From assembly GCA_019237435.1 (NCBI GenBank), contig JAFAHB010000035.1, positions 1-6,379 on the forward strand: DNA of 6,379 bases. The letters are read 5' to 3'. A program made the position numbers and the translations under genes. Below are positions 5,711-6,379 of this stretch, one piece after another. The stretch comes from Vulcanimicrobiota bacterium (GTDB lineage: Bacteria > Vulcanimicrobiota > Vulcanimicrobiia > Vulcanimicrobiales > Vulcanimicrobiaceae). Position 1 is the first letter of the stretch. Each line of letters starts with the position of its first letter. The notes beneath the pieces are model-generated. The model did not search any database. It was not told the origin of the DNA and saw nothing but the letters and a program-made list of their open reading frames with translations.

Positions 5711-6379
5711 AGCAGCCCGGTTTCCTTGCCCACCCGCGCGAATGCGTCGAGCGCGCGATCCATCTCTTCTTTGCTGAGCGCGGCGCTGATCTGCACGCGT
5801 ATGCGGGCGGTCCCTTCCGGCACCACGGGGTAGCCGAAGCCCGTTACGAAGACGCCCGCTTTGAGCAGCTTATCGCTGATTGCGATCGCAAAAGCCGTCT
5901 CGCCGACGATGATCGGCACGATCGCACTCTCGCTTTCGAGCGGCTTGTACCCGATGCGCCGAAGGCCGGCTCGAAAGTAGGCCGTCTTCTCGCGCAGATC
6001 GCGCACGAGCTCAGGATGGGCATCCAGATATTCGATCGCCGCAAGCGAGCTGCAGGCGACCGTCGGCGGCAACGCGTTGGAAAAGAGCTGCGGGCGCGAC
6101 CGTTGGATGAGCGTATCGATCAATGCGTCGCTCGCGGCGACGAAACCGCCGGCGGCCCCGCCGAGTGCCTTGCCGAGCGTTCCCGTAATGACGTCGATTT
6201 GGCCGGTTAAGCCGTAATGCTCGATCGTCCCGCGCCCCGTAGCGCCCATCACGCCCGTCCCGTGCGAATCGTCGACGACCACGATCGCGCCGTACCGTTT
6301 CGCGAGCTCTACGATGTCGGGCAGCTTCGCGAGATCGCCCTCCATCGAGAAGACGCCGTCGGTTACGATGAACGCAGTC
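5707..6379 (-). CDS. kbl: Glycine C-acetyltransferase / 2-amino-3-ketobutyrate CoA ligase (5' part outside window)
   Basis: A PLP-dependent alpha-oxoamine synthase, in the cytosol. It interconverts 2-amino-3-ketobutyrate plus CoA with glycine plus acetyl-CoA in threonine breakdown. The window holds the C-terminal 224 codons, roughly the last 55-60% of a protein that is normally near 395 residues. Visible: DGVFSMEGD at the edge; VDDSHGTGVMG, whose Asp and His contact the PLP ring; TGTLGKALGG, with the Schiff-base Lys at 6169-6171; SRPQLFSNALPP; and the C-terminal GFGYPVVPEGTARIRVQISA. The spacing of 34 residues from Asp to Lys equals that in E. coli Kbl. The last two blocks favour Kbl over the paralogues BioF, ALA synthase and serine palmitoyltransferase. 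Its usual partner, threonine dehydrogenase, would have to lie outside. The GH130 gene overlaps its stop by 4 bases. Confidence 0.92.
   Translation of the reverse strand, partial: TAFIVTDGVFSMEGDLAKLPDIVELAKRYGAIVVVDDSHGTGVMGATGRGTIEHYGLTGQIDVITGTLGKALGGAAGGFVAASDALIDTLIQRSRPQLFSNALPPTVACSSLAAIEYLDAHPELVRDLREKTAYFRAGLRRIGYKPLESESAIVPIIVGETAFAIAISDKLLKAGVFVTGFGYPVVPEGTARIRVQISAALSKEEMDRALDAFARVGKETGLL
5723..5727 (-). promoter_or_regulatory. Possible ribosome binding site for the GH130 CTG start
   Basis: The minus strand reads AAGGA here, 12 bases before the proposed CTG start. The spacing is slightly long, but this is the only purine-rich Shine-Dalgarno-like element near any candidate start; none precedes the ATG at 5593. 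It lies within the 3' end of kbl, so translation of the two would be coupled. Confidence 0.4.

Overview
The window is gene-dense, high-GC bacterial DNA (about 60% G+C by eye, with strong use of GCG, CGC and TCG codons). The taxon cannot be named from the sequence alone. The mix of genes would suit an environmental, possibly uncultured high-GC lineage, and I treat anything narrower (for example Vulcanimicrobiota/Eremiobacterota) as a guess. All eight protein genes lie on the minus strand; the only plus-strand gene is a tRNA.

Reading along the minus strand from the right edge, the first cluster begins with the 3' part of kbl (2-amino-3-ketobutyrate CoA ligase). A GH130 glycoside phosphorylase/hydrolase follows; its reading frame most likely starts at a CTG overlapping the kbl stop. 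After 65 bases come an exported type-1 blue-copper cupredoxin, a metallophosphoesterase with a Tat-like signal (4-base GTGA overlap), an ECF sigma factor (1-base gap) and a membrane-anchored ZAS-type anti-sigma factor (11-base overlap). The last four genes are translationally packed. They look like one envelope module in which two exported proteins are made together with a sigma/anti-sigma switch; this is the most interesting part of the window.

Between the two minus-strand clusters is a textbook initiator tRNA (tRNA-fMet, CCA encoded) on the plus strand, followed directly by an intrinsic terminator. The terminator hairpin lies just beyond the stop of the anti-sigma gene, so it also separates the converging transcripts.

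The second cluster (minus strand, 2114 down to 1) holds an adenosine deaminase-family enzyme, a DtxR/IdeR-type metalloregulator starting 8 bases after it, and a rhomboid intramembrane protease whose GTG start overlaps the regulator's stop. The rhomboid is cut by the left window edge just after its catalytic serine motif. The regulator keeps the DtxR primary metal site but appears to lack two ancillary-site histidines.

No CRISPR array, insertion sequence, integrase or other mobile element was seen, and no stretch over 300 bases is without a gene.
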